IMG/VR virus record: IMGVR_UViG_3300042879_000434
Location: 1 to 37,629 of that record
DNA: 37,629 nucleotides
Source of the DNA: a virus
Strand: one strand, 5' to 3'
The first letter of the stretch is position 1. Each line of letters begins with the position of its first letter. The position numbers and the translations under genes are program-made. Positions 1 through 7,553 of the stretch are shown here, in pieces. The notes beneath the pieces were generated by a model. The model was given only the letters and a program-made list of their open reading frames with translations, ran no database searches and was not told the DNA's origin.

Positions 1-99
1 GACGCTGTTCCTAGACTTTCAGTCGGCAACGGCGCTCGACCCGCGCATCACCTTCTCTCGCGGCAGTCAGGCGACGCTGTTTGACTCCACGGGTACGCT
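1..99. repeat. Contig-end direct repeat, 5' flank copy 1
   Basis: These 99 bases are identical to 36950-37048, encoding the conserved N-terminal cap of the fibre. The match stops abruptly: base 100 is t, whereas 37049 is g, and the two sequences then diverge. It marks the left border of the variable fibre module. Confidence 0.95.
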
Positions 100-1795
100 T
101 GTAAATGCAAAAAGCAACGTACTGCTGCAATCGCAAAACTTTACGACGACTTGGACAACGACCAGCCAAAATGCGTCTATTACAAGCGATACGACAACTG
201 CGCCAGATGGAACTTTAACCGCAGATACGATTACAGACGATGCAACGAGCGGCATCCATAGAGTCAGCCAATCTGTAACAACATCAACCACGGCACAACT
301 CGTGTTTAGTGTTTTTGCTAAATACAACACGATGCAATGGATTGGATTGTCTGCTGCGACCGGAACAGGCACTTGGGCTGGCGCAAAGTTTGATATTCAA
401 AACGGCGTGTTGGGAAGCACGAGCCAGCAAGGAACCGGCTGGACGGCAAATTCATCTTCTATCACGCCAGTTGGAAACGGCTGGTACAGATGCGTACTGG
501 TGTTTACCCCCGGCGGAACTGGAGCCACGACGTTTCTGGTTAATTGCGCCACGGATGGAACGACTTTTACAGCCAGCCAGCGTGGCTCGGAAGTTTATTC
601 TGGAACTGGAAGCGCGGCGTTTATCTGGGGCGCTCAACTCAACCTCGCCAACATGGAAGGCGGCGTCACCTCGTCGCTGACGACGTATTACCCGACGACG
701 ACTGCGGCCTACTACGCACCTTGCTTCACCTACGACCCGGCTACGCTGCAGCCGCAGGGCTTGCTTATTTGGGAAGCGAGGACGAATCTGTTGTTGCAGT
801 CAGAGGACTTCAGCACGACTTGGGTTGCGGCTAGAGCAAGCGTGACGACCAATACAACTGTCGCGCCTAATGGAACGCTAACGGGCGATAAACTTATTGC
901 CACATCAGTTTCTGGAAGCCATTTAATTTCTCAAACAATATCGGTTACAGCGCAAGCATATACGCTAACTTGTTTTGCAAAGGCTGGCGAATATAACTTT
1001 ATTCAATTAAATATCCCTGATCCCGGTGCTGGCGGAGCGGGAAAAGTTGGCTCTTTTAATTTGTCCACAGGAACATTAGGGGTAGTCCAAGACGCTGGCG
1101 TGACTAGAACAATTACGTCAGTTGGGAATGGCTGGTACAGATGCTCAATTACCTACACAATAACTGGAGCAGGGTCGTCAGGAATTAGTTTTTTTGTCAC
1201 CAACACAGACGTTCGGGCCGAATCGTTTACAGGAAATGATGTCAACGGCATCTTTATCTGGGGCGCCCAACTAGAAGCCGGTGCCTTTGCGACTTCCTAC
1301 ATCCCGACCACCACCACCGCCCTCACCCGCAGCGCAGATGTGGCCAGCATGACGGGGACAAATTTCTCGTCGTGGTACAACGCGAGTGAGGGGACAACTT
1401 ACGTTGAAGCGCAGTCGCCAAGTGTTGCCGGAACGTATTTTTACTATTCGCTGAACAACGGCACAACAAACGAAATCAGATTAGCGTCAGCGTCTTCTGG
1501 TTCCAACCCGACCTTTGTTGTAACAAATACCTCGTCATCGCAAGCATCTATTGCAGTCACTCTAGCCGCTGGAACGGCGTTTAAGGCGGCGTCTGCTTAC
1601 GCAACGGATAGTTTCAGTTCTGCGGTCAACGGGACACTTGGAACGCCAGATACAAGCGGCACACCGCCAACTGCAACAAGTCTGCGGATTGGCGCTAGGT
1701 CAAACGACACGCTGTATGTAAACGGTTACATCCGTCGCATCGCCTACTACCCCACGCGCTTACCTAACGCTACTTTGCAGGGTTTAACGGCATGA
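2..1795 (+). CDS. Tail fibre / receptor-binding protein, 3' part (allele A, 5' end outside window)
   Basis: The frame is open from base 2, so the first internal ATG at 302 is not the start. The homologous 5' end lies at 36870, where translation begins MSTAGLDLLRTNPRTY. What is visible is an N-terminal cap (residues LFLDFQSATALDPRITFSRG), then two homologous beta-sandwich-like modules. Each opens with an LLLQS-x-(D/N)F-x-TTW motif (about 115-160 and 787-825) and closes with F-x-WGAQL (about 622-640 and 1252-1272). A Ser/Thr-rich LamG/concanavalin-like tail follows to 1795. This is a modular phage adhesin that presumably contacts the host surface. The codons of the modules are visibly more AT-rich than the flanks, suggesting exchange. 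The stop overlaps the next start by 4 bp (ATGA). Fibre role is inferred from module type and neighbours; the exact fold is not proven. Confidence 0.8.
   Translation, partial: TLFLDFQSATALDPRITFSRGSQATLFDSTGTLVNAKSNVLLQSQNFTTTWTTTSQNASITSDTTTAPDGTLTADTITDDATSGIHRVSQSVTTSTTAQLVFSVFAKYNTMQWIGLSAATGTGTWAGAKFDIQNGVLGSTSQQGTGWTANSSSITPVGNGWYRCVLVFTPGGTGATTFLVNCATDGTTFTASQRGSEVYSGTGSAAFIWGAQLNLANMEGGVTSSLTTYYPTTTAAYYAPCFTYDPATLQPQGLLIWEARTNLLLQSEDFSTTWVAARASVTTNTTVAPNGTLTGDKLIATSVSGSHLISQTISVTAQAYTLTCFAKAGEYNFIQLNIPDPGAGGAGKVGSFNLSTGTLGVVQDAGVTRTITSVGNGWYRCSITYTITGAGSSGISFFVTNTDVRAESFTGNDVNGIFIWGAQLEAGAFATSYIPTTTTALTRSADVASMTGTNFSSWYNASEGTTYVEAQSPSVAGTYFYYSLNNGTTNEIRLASASSGSNPTFVVTNTSSSQASIAVTLAAGTAFKAASAYATDSFSSAVNGTLGTPDTSGTPPTATSLRIGARSNDTLYVNGYIRRIAYYPTRLPNATLQGLTA
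635..761. repeat. Contig-end direct repeat, 3' flank copy 1
   Basis: These 127 bases are identical to 37503-37629, the last bases of the window. One mismatch (634 t versus 37502 c) marks the right border of the variable fibre module. The protein stretch QLNLANMEGGVTSSLTTYYP is therefore common to both alleles. Confidence 0.95.
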
Positions 1796-2106
1796 ACGAC
1801 TATTACCTCAAAGCAGCCGACGCCACAGCCCTGTACGACGTATTAGAGGCGGCGGGAATCGTGACCGAGGGCGACCAAGGCTGGCACGTTACCGACGCCC
1901 ATAAGTACGCTCTGGATGTGATCGGCGCGATCTACAAGCCGACCGGCAAGGTATTGCAAACCGACGACGGCGAAGTGCCGGAGATGAAACCGCTTGACGG
2001 TTTCCACGCTAATGTGCGTGTCATTAACATGAGCGATTTTGATGTTAATAAAATCGCAAAAATCTTACTTGAAACGCCAAGCAATCCGGTAAGGGGTTGG
2101 GCGTAA
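1792..2106 (+). CDS. Small tail-region protein of unknown function (104 aa)
   Basis: The start overlaps the fibre stop (ATGA) and the stop overlaps the next ATG (TAATG), so it is translationally coupled in the adhesin operon. The protein is acidic, without signal peptide or membrane segment. It starts MNDYYLKAADATALYDVLEA and carries a KYALDVIG-x-IYKPTGK stretch. I recognise this as the type of small protein often found next to phage fibre genes, but I know no assigned function. A role as a fibre accessory or chaperone is inferred only from position. The last third (2030-2080) is AT-rich relative to its surroundings. Confidence 0.75.
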   Translation: MNDYYLKAADATALYDVLEAAGIVTEGDQGWHVTDAHKYALDVIGAIYKPTGKVLQTDDGEVPEMKPLDGFHANVRVINMSDFDVNKIAKILLETPSNPVRGWA

Positions 2107-2372
2107 TGGCGCACTTTGCACAACTCGATGAGAACAACGTCGTCACTCAGGTGATCGTGGTTCACAACAACGAACTGCTCGATAACGGCGTGGAGCGCGA
2201 GGAACTCGGTGTCGCGTTTTGCAAGTCTCTGTTCGGCGCAGATACGCGCTGGGTGCAGACAAGCTACAACGGCAATATTCGCGGCGTATACGCTGGCATT
2301 GGTTATACATACGATCCTGACAAGGATGAATTTGTTGCGCCAGAAGCGCCAAAACCGCCTACTGAGGGCTGA
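2106..2372 (+). CDS. Conserved small phage tail-region protein (88 aa)
   Basis: I chose the ATG at 2106, which overlaps the preceding TAA, rather than the upstream alternative at 2097. The sequence begins MAHFAQLDENNVVTQVIVV and contains FCKSLFGADTRWVQTSYNG, a motif I recognise from many environmental phage genomes, where it sits near fibre or neck genes. The C-terminus (YDPDKDEFVAPEAPKPP) is acidic and proline-rich. It is probably a virion-associated or fibre accessory protein; the biochemical role is unknown. It ends 2 bp before the next gene. Confidence 0.8.
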   Translation: MAHFAQLDENNVVTQVIVVHNNELLDNGVEREELGVAFCKSLFGADTRWVQTSYNGNIRGVYAGIGYTYDPDKDEFVAPEAPKPPTEG

Positions 2373-2374
2373 TC

Positions 2375-3385
2375 ATGGCTGACAAAAAGATTACGCAGTT
2401 CACGACGCTGGCATCCAGCGACATCGATTCCGCAAACGATGTCCTGCCTATCGTCGATGCAACGGGGCCGACGACTAAGAAGGCGACAGTCGCTGCTATC
2501 GTCGGTGCGCCGATTACCGCGGGATCTGGCATCACGGTCACCAAGAGTTCGAGCGCAGTCACGATTGCCTCGTCTAGTTCTGGCGACGTAGCCGGCCCTG
2601 CCTCCTCTGCCGACAACGCGATTGCGCGATACGACGGCACGACTGGCAAGCTTCTGCAAAACAGCGGCGTCTATGTCAGCGATGCCAACAAGGTATCGAT
2701 CGGCAACGCGACCCCTGTTGCTCTGACCGGTACGATCACTCCGCAGGTGCAGTCGCTCGGTGCCAATGTTGGCGCGTCGGCGTACATGGTCGGTCGATAC
2801 TCTGCTGATGCCAGTCAGACTTGGTACTACACGGCTAAGTCGCGCAACGCGACGATTGGATCGCACACAGTCCTGCAAGACAACGACGGCCTCGGTGGCA
2901 TCGCGATGTTCGGCAGCGACGGAACGACCTTTGTTGCTGGCGCTGAGATATTCGGCGAGGTGGACGGCACACCGGGCTCCGGCTCGATGCCCTCTGCGAT
3001 TGTGTTTCGCGTCAACAGCGTCGAGAAGTTCCGCGTTGCGAACAGCGGAGTTTTGACTGACGACAAGGGCAACATTCGCGCTGTACCGCAATCAGGCGCG
3101 GCCAAGACGGGCTCGTACTCGCTGGCGACGACCGATGTCGGCACCTACATCCATGTCGGCTCCGGCGGTTCGGTGACGATCCCTGACGCGACATTCGCTG
3201 CTGGCGATATCGTCTCTGTGTTCAACAACACCTCGGGCAACATCACGATTACCTGCACGATCACGACTGCGTACATCGCGGGAACGGATACGGACAAGTC
3301 GAGCGTGACGCTGGCGACACGAGGCGTGGCGACGATTCTGTTTATTAGCGGCACGGTCTGCGTGATCTCGGGGAACGTGACCTGA
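2375..3385 (+). CDS. Tail appendage protein with DVLPIVD anchor (336 aa)
   Basis: The first ~50 residues (KKITQFTTL...DVLPIVDA...TKKATVAAIVG) match the N-terminus of the 35785-36573 product, suggesting a shared virion-anchoring or assembly segment. The middle is Ser/Gly/Ala-rich with a 'DNAIARYDGTTGKLLQNSGV' motif, typical of the shaft of phage side fibres. The C-terminus is beta-rich and ends in a domain with repeated Thr/Ile/Val strands (TIPDATFAAGDIVSVFNNTS) that recurs at the ends of phage fibre proteins. No catalytic motif is visible. It is likely a fibre or appendage polymer carrying the glycine-rich adhesin encoded next. Confidence 0.75.
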   Translation: MADKKITQFTTLASSDIDSANDVLPIVDATGPTTKKATVAAIVGAPITAGSGITVTKSSSAVTIASSSSGDVAGPASSADNAIARYDGTTGKLLQNSGVYVSDANKVSIGNATPVALTGTITPQVQSLGANVGASAYMVGRYSADASQTWYYTAKSRNATIGSHTVLQDNDGLGGIAMFGSDGTTFVAGAEIFGEVDGTPGSGSMPSAIVFRVNSVEKFRVANSGVLTDDKGNIRAVPQSGAAKTGSYSLATTDVGTYIHVGSGGSVTIPDATFAAGDIVSVFNNTSGNITITCTITTAYIAGTDTDKSSVTLATRGVATILFISGTVCVISGNVT

Positions 3386-3386
3386 T

Positions 3387-4289
3387 ATGTCTGGTATTCA
3401 GCAAATACTGCTGGCTGCTAAGGGTGCGCCGGGTGTGACGCCGGATGTTGAATATCTCGTCGTCGCTGGCGGCGCAGGTGGCGCGTCGGGGTATTACGAA
3501 AGCCCTGACTACACTTATCTTGGCGGTGGGGGCGGCGCAGGTGGCTATCGTACTGCAACGAGTTTTGCAGTTGTTGCTGGCTCGGCAATTACTGTAACTG
3601 TTGGCGCTGGTGGCGCAGGCGGCGCTTCTGCTGGCAACGCCGGGGTGGATGGAAGTAATTCCGTATTTTCATCAATTACTTCAACTGGTGGTGGGAAAGG
3701 CCAAACTAGCAATACCCCGGCCGGATCAGGCGGTTCGGGCGGCGGTGGCGGCGCATTGCTGTATTGGGTAGGCAGCGAGGTATATCTTGGTAGTGGTGGC
3801 GCGGGGACGTCTGGACAAGGCAATAGCGGTGGAGCCTGTATAGGGTCTGGCCTTGTTGATGGATCAACTTATGACGCTGGCGGTGGCGGTGGTGCGAATG
3901 AGGCTGGCAATACGGACGCCAATGGATACGGGGGCGATGGAACGGCGTCTAGTATTTCAGGCTCATCTGTAACATATGCTGGTGGTGGCGCAGGGGGAAC
4001 TACAAGGGCGTCGGCAAGAATTGGAGGTGATGGCGGCGGTGGCAATGGTGGATCTTCTGCCGGCGATGCAATCGCGGGAACGGCTAACACGGGTGGCGGC
4101 GGTGGTGGCGGCGGCAAAAGATCTACTAGCGGAGTTCAGGCTGGTAAGGCCGGCGGCTCCGGCATCGTCATCATTCGCTATTCCGACGCTTATGCAGCAG
4201 CCACGGCAACGACCGGATCACCGACAATAACCGTCTCCGGCGGTTATCGTATTTACAAATGGACGGGCAGCGGCTCGATCACGTTCTAA
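3387..4289 (+). CDS. Glycine-rich distal adhesin (300 aa)
   Basis: The product is dominated by Gly runs in many GGGG or GGxGG blocks between residues ~25 and 260. It begins with VEYLVVAGGAGGASG and ends with GGSGIVIIRY followed by a compact beta-rich tail ending TGSGSITF. This resembles glycine-rich phage adhesins that form a polyglycine-type core with variable receptor-binding loops, so it is probably the tip of an appendage. It lies immediately after the appendage shaft gene, as adhesins commonly do. The long Gly runs produce open frames on the opposite strand, which I regard as shadows. It could alternatively be a structural Gly-rich filler protein, but the VEYLVVAGG and GIVIIRY signature favours adhesin. 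Confidence 0.75.
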   Translation: MSGIQQILLAAKGAPGVTPDVEYLVVAGGAGGASGYYESPDYTYLGGGGGAGGYRTATSFAVVAGSAITVTVGAGGAGGASAGNAGVDGSNSVFSSITSTGGGKGQTSNTPAGSGGSGGGGGALLYWVGSEVYLGSGGAGTSGQGNSGGACIGSGLVDGSTYDAGGGGGANEAGNTDANGYGGDGTASSISGSSVTYAGGGAGGTTRASARIGGDGGGGNGGSSAGDAIAGTANTGGGGGGGGKRSTSGVQAGKAGGSGIVIIRYSDAYAAATATTGSPTITVSGGYRIYKWTGSGSITF

Positions 4290-4304
4290 CATTGAGGTTG
4301 GCAC

Positions 4305-5972
4305 ATGGCAGACAGTAGAGCCGCAGAAGTATTGGAAGGCTATGACCGCCTCAAAGGCGCTCGTGGCACATGGGAAAACCATTGGCAGGAAGTAGCCGAG
4401 CGCGTATGGCCGACGATGGCCGAGATGACGGGCTGGCGTACACCGGGCGAGAAGCGATCTGAGAAGATATTCGACTCGACTGCGCAACGTGCGCTGCCGC
4501 GATTTGCTGCCGCGATGGATTCGATGCTGACGCCTGCTACTCAGATGTGGCACGGGTTGCGTACTGGCGTTCCCGAGCTCGATGACGATGTGGCGGTGCA
4601 GCGATGGTGCGATTCGGTGCGGGATGTGATGTTCCGGCAACGGTACGCTCCGACCGCTAACTTCGCCTCGCAGGCTTTTGAGTGCTACATGAGCCTCGGC
4701 GCATTCGGTACGTCTGCGCTGTTCATCGATGAAATCCCGGGGGTCACGCTGCGATATCGCGCTGTGGCGCTTTCGGAGCTCGTGATCGACCTCGACCACA
4801 CAGGCCGTGTCGACACCGTTTATCGCTCATTCCAGTTGTCTGCTCGGCAGGCGATGCAGATCCCGGGCTGGGCTGACAAGCTGCCGCGCGGAATCGTAGG
4901 GCAGGCCAAGACTGCGCCGAACACGATGTTCGAGTTCGTGCATTGCGTTCGCCCGAACTACGATTACAAGGAAGGCATGGCCGGTGCTGACGGGATGCGA
5001 TATGTATCTCGATATGTATCGCGCGAGGGGCAGGTGCTGCTCGAGGACAGCGGTTATCGGGTGATGCCGTATGCCGTTGGCCGGTACGTTACCGGGCCGC
5101 GTGAGATTTATGGGCGGTCGCCAGCGATGGAAGCTCTGGCCGACATCAAGAGCCTCCAAGAGATGGAAAAGACCATGCTCCGTATGGCGCACCGCATGGT
5201 CGATCCTCCGCTCATCCTAACGGAGGAGGGGGCGTTGAACGCCTTCTCCGTGCGCCCTAACGCATTGAACTACGGATACCTGCGAGACGACGGTACGCCG
5301 CTCGTGCAGCCTCTAATGACTGGCGGCAACTTGCCGATTGGCATTGAGATGGCTGACCAGAAGCGTCGCGCTGTGAACGACTCGTTCTTGGTGACGCTGT
5401 TCCAGATTCTGGTTGAATCTCCGCGCACGATGACGGCGACCGAAGTGCTCCAGCGAGCGCAGGAGAAGGGCGCGCTGCTCGGCCCGACGATGGGTCGCCA
5501 GCAGTCAGAGTTCTTGGGGCCGATCATCGACCGCGAGCTCGACTTGCTCTCGGCTAGCTTTGCCCTGCCGGAACCGCCTCCGATGCTGATGGAATACCTT
5601 GCCTCTGGCGGCGAGATCCTGCCAAAGTATCAAGGGCCGCTGGCTCGGTTGATGAAAACCGAAGAAGCCGCGGGAATCCTGCGCACGATTGAGGCCATGC
5701 TGCCTGTCGCGCAGGTCTCTGGTGATATGTCGGTGCTGCGTCGAATCAATGCTGACGAGGCCATCAAGCTTATTGCCGAGGCCAACGGTGTTCCGGCCAA
5801 GGCGCTGCGCACCGATGATGAGCTCGAGCAGATGGATGCCGCCGAGGCTCAAGCCGAGCAGACGCAAGCCCTGCTGGCTGCCGCTCCGATCGCCGGGCAG
5901 GCTGCTGAAAGATTTGCAAAGGCCGAACAGATCGCGGCATCGGCCCCGCGTAGAGCAATCCCGGGAGTCTGA
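4305..5972 (+). CDS. Portal (head-to-tail connector) protein, podovirus type (555 aa)
   Basis: The product forms the dodecameric portal ring at one capsid vertex, through which DNA is packaged and ejected. The N-terminus carries the family signature: an 'R...W...W.E....WP' region (GTWENHWQEVAERVWPTMAE), then KIFDSTAQRALPRFAAAMDS and MLTPATQMWHGL. The middle contains YGRSPAMEALADIKSLQEME and the conserved segment TATEVLQRAQEKGALLGPTM (around residues 375-395). The C-terminus is an Ala/Glu/Gln-rich helix (barrel or crown). The length of 555 aa is within the usual 500-560 range. It matches the T7-like head-tail connecting protein family. The gene is preceded by a short gap with an SD-like gagg and overlaps the next ATG by 1 bp. 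Confidence 0.95.
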   Translation: MADSRAAEVLEGYDRLKGARGTWENHWQEVAERVWPTMAEMTGWRTPGEKRSEKIFDSTAQRALPRFAAAMDSMLTPATQMWHGLRTGVPELDDDVAVQRWCDSVRDVMFRQRYAPTANFASQAFECYMSLGAFGTSALFIDEIPGVTLRYRAVALSELVIDLDHTGRVDTVYRSFQLSARQAMQIPGWADKLPRGIVGQAKTAPNTMFEFVHCVRPNYDYKEGMAGADGMRYVSRYVSREGQVLLEDSGYRVMPYAVGRYVTGPREIYGRSPAMEALADIKSLQEMEKTMLRMAHRMVDPPLILTEEGALNAFSVRPNALNYGYLRDDGTPLVQPLMTGGNLPIGIEMADQKRRAVNDSFLVTLFQILVESPRTMTATEVLQRAQEKGALLGPTMGRQQSEFLGPIIDRELDLLSASFALPEPPPMLMEYLASGGEILPKYQGPLARLMKTEEAAGILRTIEAMLPVAQVSGDMSVLRRINADEAIKLIAEANGVPAKALRTDDELEQMDAAEAQAEQTQALLAAAPIAGQAAERFAKAEQIAASAPRRAIPGV

Positions 5973-6208
5973 TGATGGATGCGCAGATGCTTTTCAATGT
6001 TTTGGTCGGCGTGTCCGGTTTCTTGGGAGGCTGGATTCTGAACAACATCAGCCGCTCGATTAATCAGCTTGATCGGGATGTGCGCAATATGCCTCACGTT
6101 TACGTTACCAAAGCGGATTACCGGGACGACATCCACCACATTCGCCGGACGCTGGATGACATTTTCAATCTGATCAACCAGCTAAACACAACCAAAGCGG
6201 ACAAGTGA
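5972..6208 (+). CDS. Small membrane protein with coiled tail (78 aa)
   Basis: The start overlaps the portal stop (TGATG), with GGGAG just upstream; the second ATG at 5975 is equally possible. One hydrophobic segment (MLFNVLVGVSGFLGGWIL, residues ~6-23) precedes a charged amphipathic helix with heptad-like hydrophobics (IRRTLDDIFNLINQLN). The position between portal and holin suggests a lysis-cassette accessory such as an XhlA-like protein or antiholin, but I recognise no family and the function is inferred from location only. Confidence 0.7.
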   Translation: MMDAQMLFNVLVGVSGFLGGWILNNISRSINQLDRDVRNMPHVYVTKADYRDDIHHIRRTLDDIFNLINQLNTTKADK

Positions 6209-6209
6209 C

Positions 6210-6356
6210 ATGGAGCTGTTCGAGATCTTCACCCGTGCATGGCCGGTGATTCTCGCGCTCATTACGCTGATCATTGTCCTGTCAAAGCTGGATCTCCGAG
6301 TTGCCGTGCTCGAGGATAAGATCAAGACCCTATTTGATCTGATCAACAAAAAGTGA
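6210..6356 (+). CDS. Short single-span membrane protein (48 aa)
   Basis: This small ORF starts with ATG one base after the preceding stop and ends TGA at 6354-6356, 10 bp before the holin. It encodes MELFEIFTRAWPVILALITL, continuing IIVLSKLDL: one N-terminal transmembrane helix followed by a short charged helix (VAVLEDKIKTLFDLINKK). The hydrophobic-then-heptad layout mimics the upstream 78-aa protein, including a shared C-terminal 'FxLINxL/K' type ending. It may be a second holin-like or lysis-regulating protein. Function is not known. Confidence 0.65.
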   Translation: MELFEIFTRAWPVILALITLIIVLSKLDLRVAVLEDKIKTLFDLINKK

Positions 6357-6366
6357 GGCTGCCGCC

Positions 6367-6852
6367 ATGATGACTATGCTTTCGACGTTCCTATCGTTTC
6401 TCGCTGGCGGTCTCCCGAAAATCCTTGAGTTCTTCCAAGACCGGCAGGACAAGTCTCACGAATTGGCAATTCTGCGTATGCAGAAGGAGCGCGAGCTCGA
6501 GTTAGCCGCCAAGGGGTTTGCCTCGCAGGAGCGCATCGAAGAGATCAAGACCGAGCAGGTTTTAGCCGAGACCTACGCGCAGGAGCGAGTCGCGCTATAC
6601 AAGCATGACGAGGCAATCGGCAAGGGCGCCAGCCAATGGATCATCAATCTACGGGCCTCTGTCAGACCTGTGGTGACTTATATCTTTGTGCTGGAACTTG
6701 TTGTTTTGAATGCAACTGGTGTATGGTACGCATATAGCACCGGCATCCCTTTTGCCGTGGCTATGGATAACGTCTTTGGCGAAGATGAAATGTTGATTCT
6801 GTCCAGCATCATTGCTTTTTGGTTCGGGACACAGGCATTTAGCAAAAGATGA
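6367..6852 (+). CDS. Holin, GTA-type 3TM family (161 aa)
   Basis: The layout is an N-terminal hydrophobic segment (MLSTFLSFLAGGLPKILEFF), a long Glu/Lys/Arg-rich helix (residues ~25-80, cytoplasmic coil), then two strong membrane helices (about 95-118 and 138-157) joined by a short loop, ending in a basic tail SKR. This matches the 3TM holin family first defined in gene transfer agents. It would permeabilise the inner membrane to release the endolysin. The start MMTM offers two ATGs; the stop overlaps the endolysin ATG by 4 bp (ATGA), typical of holin-endolysin pairs. Confidence 0.85.
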   Translation: MMTMLSTFLSFLAGGLPKILEFFQDRQDKSHELAILRMQKERELELAAKGFASQERIEEIKTEQVLAETYAQERVALYKHDEAIGKGASQWIINLRASVRPVVTYIFVLELVVLNATGVWYAYSTGIPFAVAMDNVFGEDEMLILSSIIAFWFGTQAFSKR

Positions 6853-7358
6853 ACACAAGCGAGCAGGCGCTCGCATCGATTAAGAAACACGAAGGTGTGC
6901 GCCTGCGACCGTATTTATGCCCAGCCAAGCTTTGGACGGTGGGCGTCGGCCATATGCTCTATCCCGAGCAGGCTCGTTTGCCGGTGGTGCGAACCGCCGA
7001 TAATGGCAATTTCCCTCTGCGCCGGGACTATCCACTAAAGCCCGAGGATAACCGTGTCTGGGACATTGACGAAGTGGACGCTCTCCTTGCTCAAGACCTT
7101 AAGCGGTTTGAGTCAGGCGTGGCCCGATATTGCTCTGTTGATCCTTCTCGTCAAGGGCAGTTCGACGCCTTGGTTTCCTTTGCTTTTAACGTAGGGTTGG
7201 GAAACTTGCAGCGATCGACGCTGCGCATGAAACACAATCGCGGCGATTATTGGGGCGCTGCATCGGAGTTCATGAAATGGACAAAAGCCGCAGGAAAGGT
7301 TCTGCCCGGTCTAGTAAGTCGAAGGCAGGACGAAGCAAGGATGTATCTATCCCCGTAA
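6849..7358 (+). CDS. Endolysin, GH24 lysozyme (169 aa)
   Basis: The product cleaves the MurNAc-GlcNAc bond of peptidoglycan at lysis. The family catalytic arrangement Glu-8aa-(Asp/Cys)-5aa-Thr is present as E15, C24 and T30 (KKHEGVRLRPYLCPAKLWTV), followed by GVGH. A second conserved block, QFDALVSFAFNVGLGNL, and a terminal GLVSRRQDEARMYL helix match the fold. An insertion around residues 38-62 lengthens the beta-lobe. No signal peptide or SAR segment is seen, so export presumably depends on the holin at 6367-6852. Catalytic Cys instead of Asp occurs in this family. Confidence 0.93.
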   Translation: MNTSEQALASIKKHEGVRLRPYLCPAKLWTVGVGHMLYPEQARLPVVRTADNGNFPLRRDYPLKPEDNRVWDIDEVDALLAQDLKRFESGVARYCSVDPSRQGQFDALVSFAFNVGLGNLQRSTLRMKHNRGDYWGAASEFMKWTKAAGKVLPGLVSRRQDEARMYLSP

Positions 7359-7549
7359 TCCAGATGTATGACGGGGTTTGGTATCGAGTCAAAGGCTATA
7401 CCTTCACCGAATGCTGCGATTGCGCCTTGACTCACAAGGAACAGTACAGGCTGGTGGATGGGCATTTAGAGTGGACAGCGGTGCGCGATGATGAGCGTAC
7501 CGAGGAACGCCGAAAGGAACTCGGCATCAAAGTAACTAGAAAGAGGTGA
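7277..7549 (+). CDS. Small Cys-containing phage protein overlapping the endolysin (90 aa)
   Basis: The ATG at 7277 has CGGAG upstream and lies inside the endolysin gene in another frame; a later ATG at 7364 lacks an SD. The first ~30 residues are basic (RRKGSARSSKSKAGRSK). The conserved-looking core is TECCDCALTHKEQYRLVDGH, a CxxC/His pattern suggestive of metal binding, followed by charged helices. Similar short CxDCxLxH proteins occur in other phages without assigned function. The location in the lysis cassette might suggest a spanin role, but there is no signal peptide or lipobox. Confidence 0.65.
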   Translation: MDKSRRKGSARSSKSKAGRSKDVSIPVIQMYDGVWYRVKGYTFTECCDCALTHKEQYRLVDGHLEWTAVRDDERTEERRKELGIKVTRKR

Positions 7550-7553
7550 TGCT

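Noticed and set aside
1-99. T7-like direct terminal repeats
   Set aside because: Terminal repeats of packaged genomes are identical over their length; here a highly diverged segment is sandwiched between identical flanks, within a gene.
100-634. Diversity-generating retroelement explaining the variable fibre module
   Set aside because: No reverse transcriptase, no template repeat and no adenine-restricted substitutions; the alleles also differ in length.
302-1795. Fibre gene starting at the ATG at 302
   Set aside because: The frame is open from base 2 and continues the gene whose ATG is at 36870; the internal ATG lies within the first module.
2303-3091. 262-aa minus-strand ORF opposite the appendage gene
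   Set aside because: Arg-rich antisense shadow with no SD and no domain.
3545-4117. Proline-rich minus-strand ORFs opposite the glycine-rich adhesin
   Set aside because: They are complements of Gly codon runs (Pro-Pro-Pro), have no SD, and face a clear plus-strand gene.
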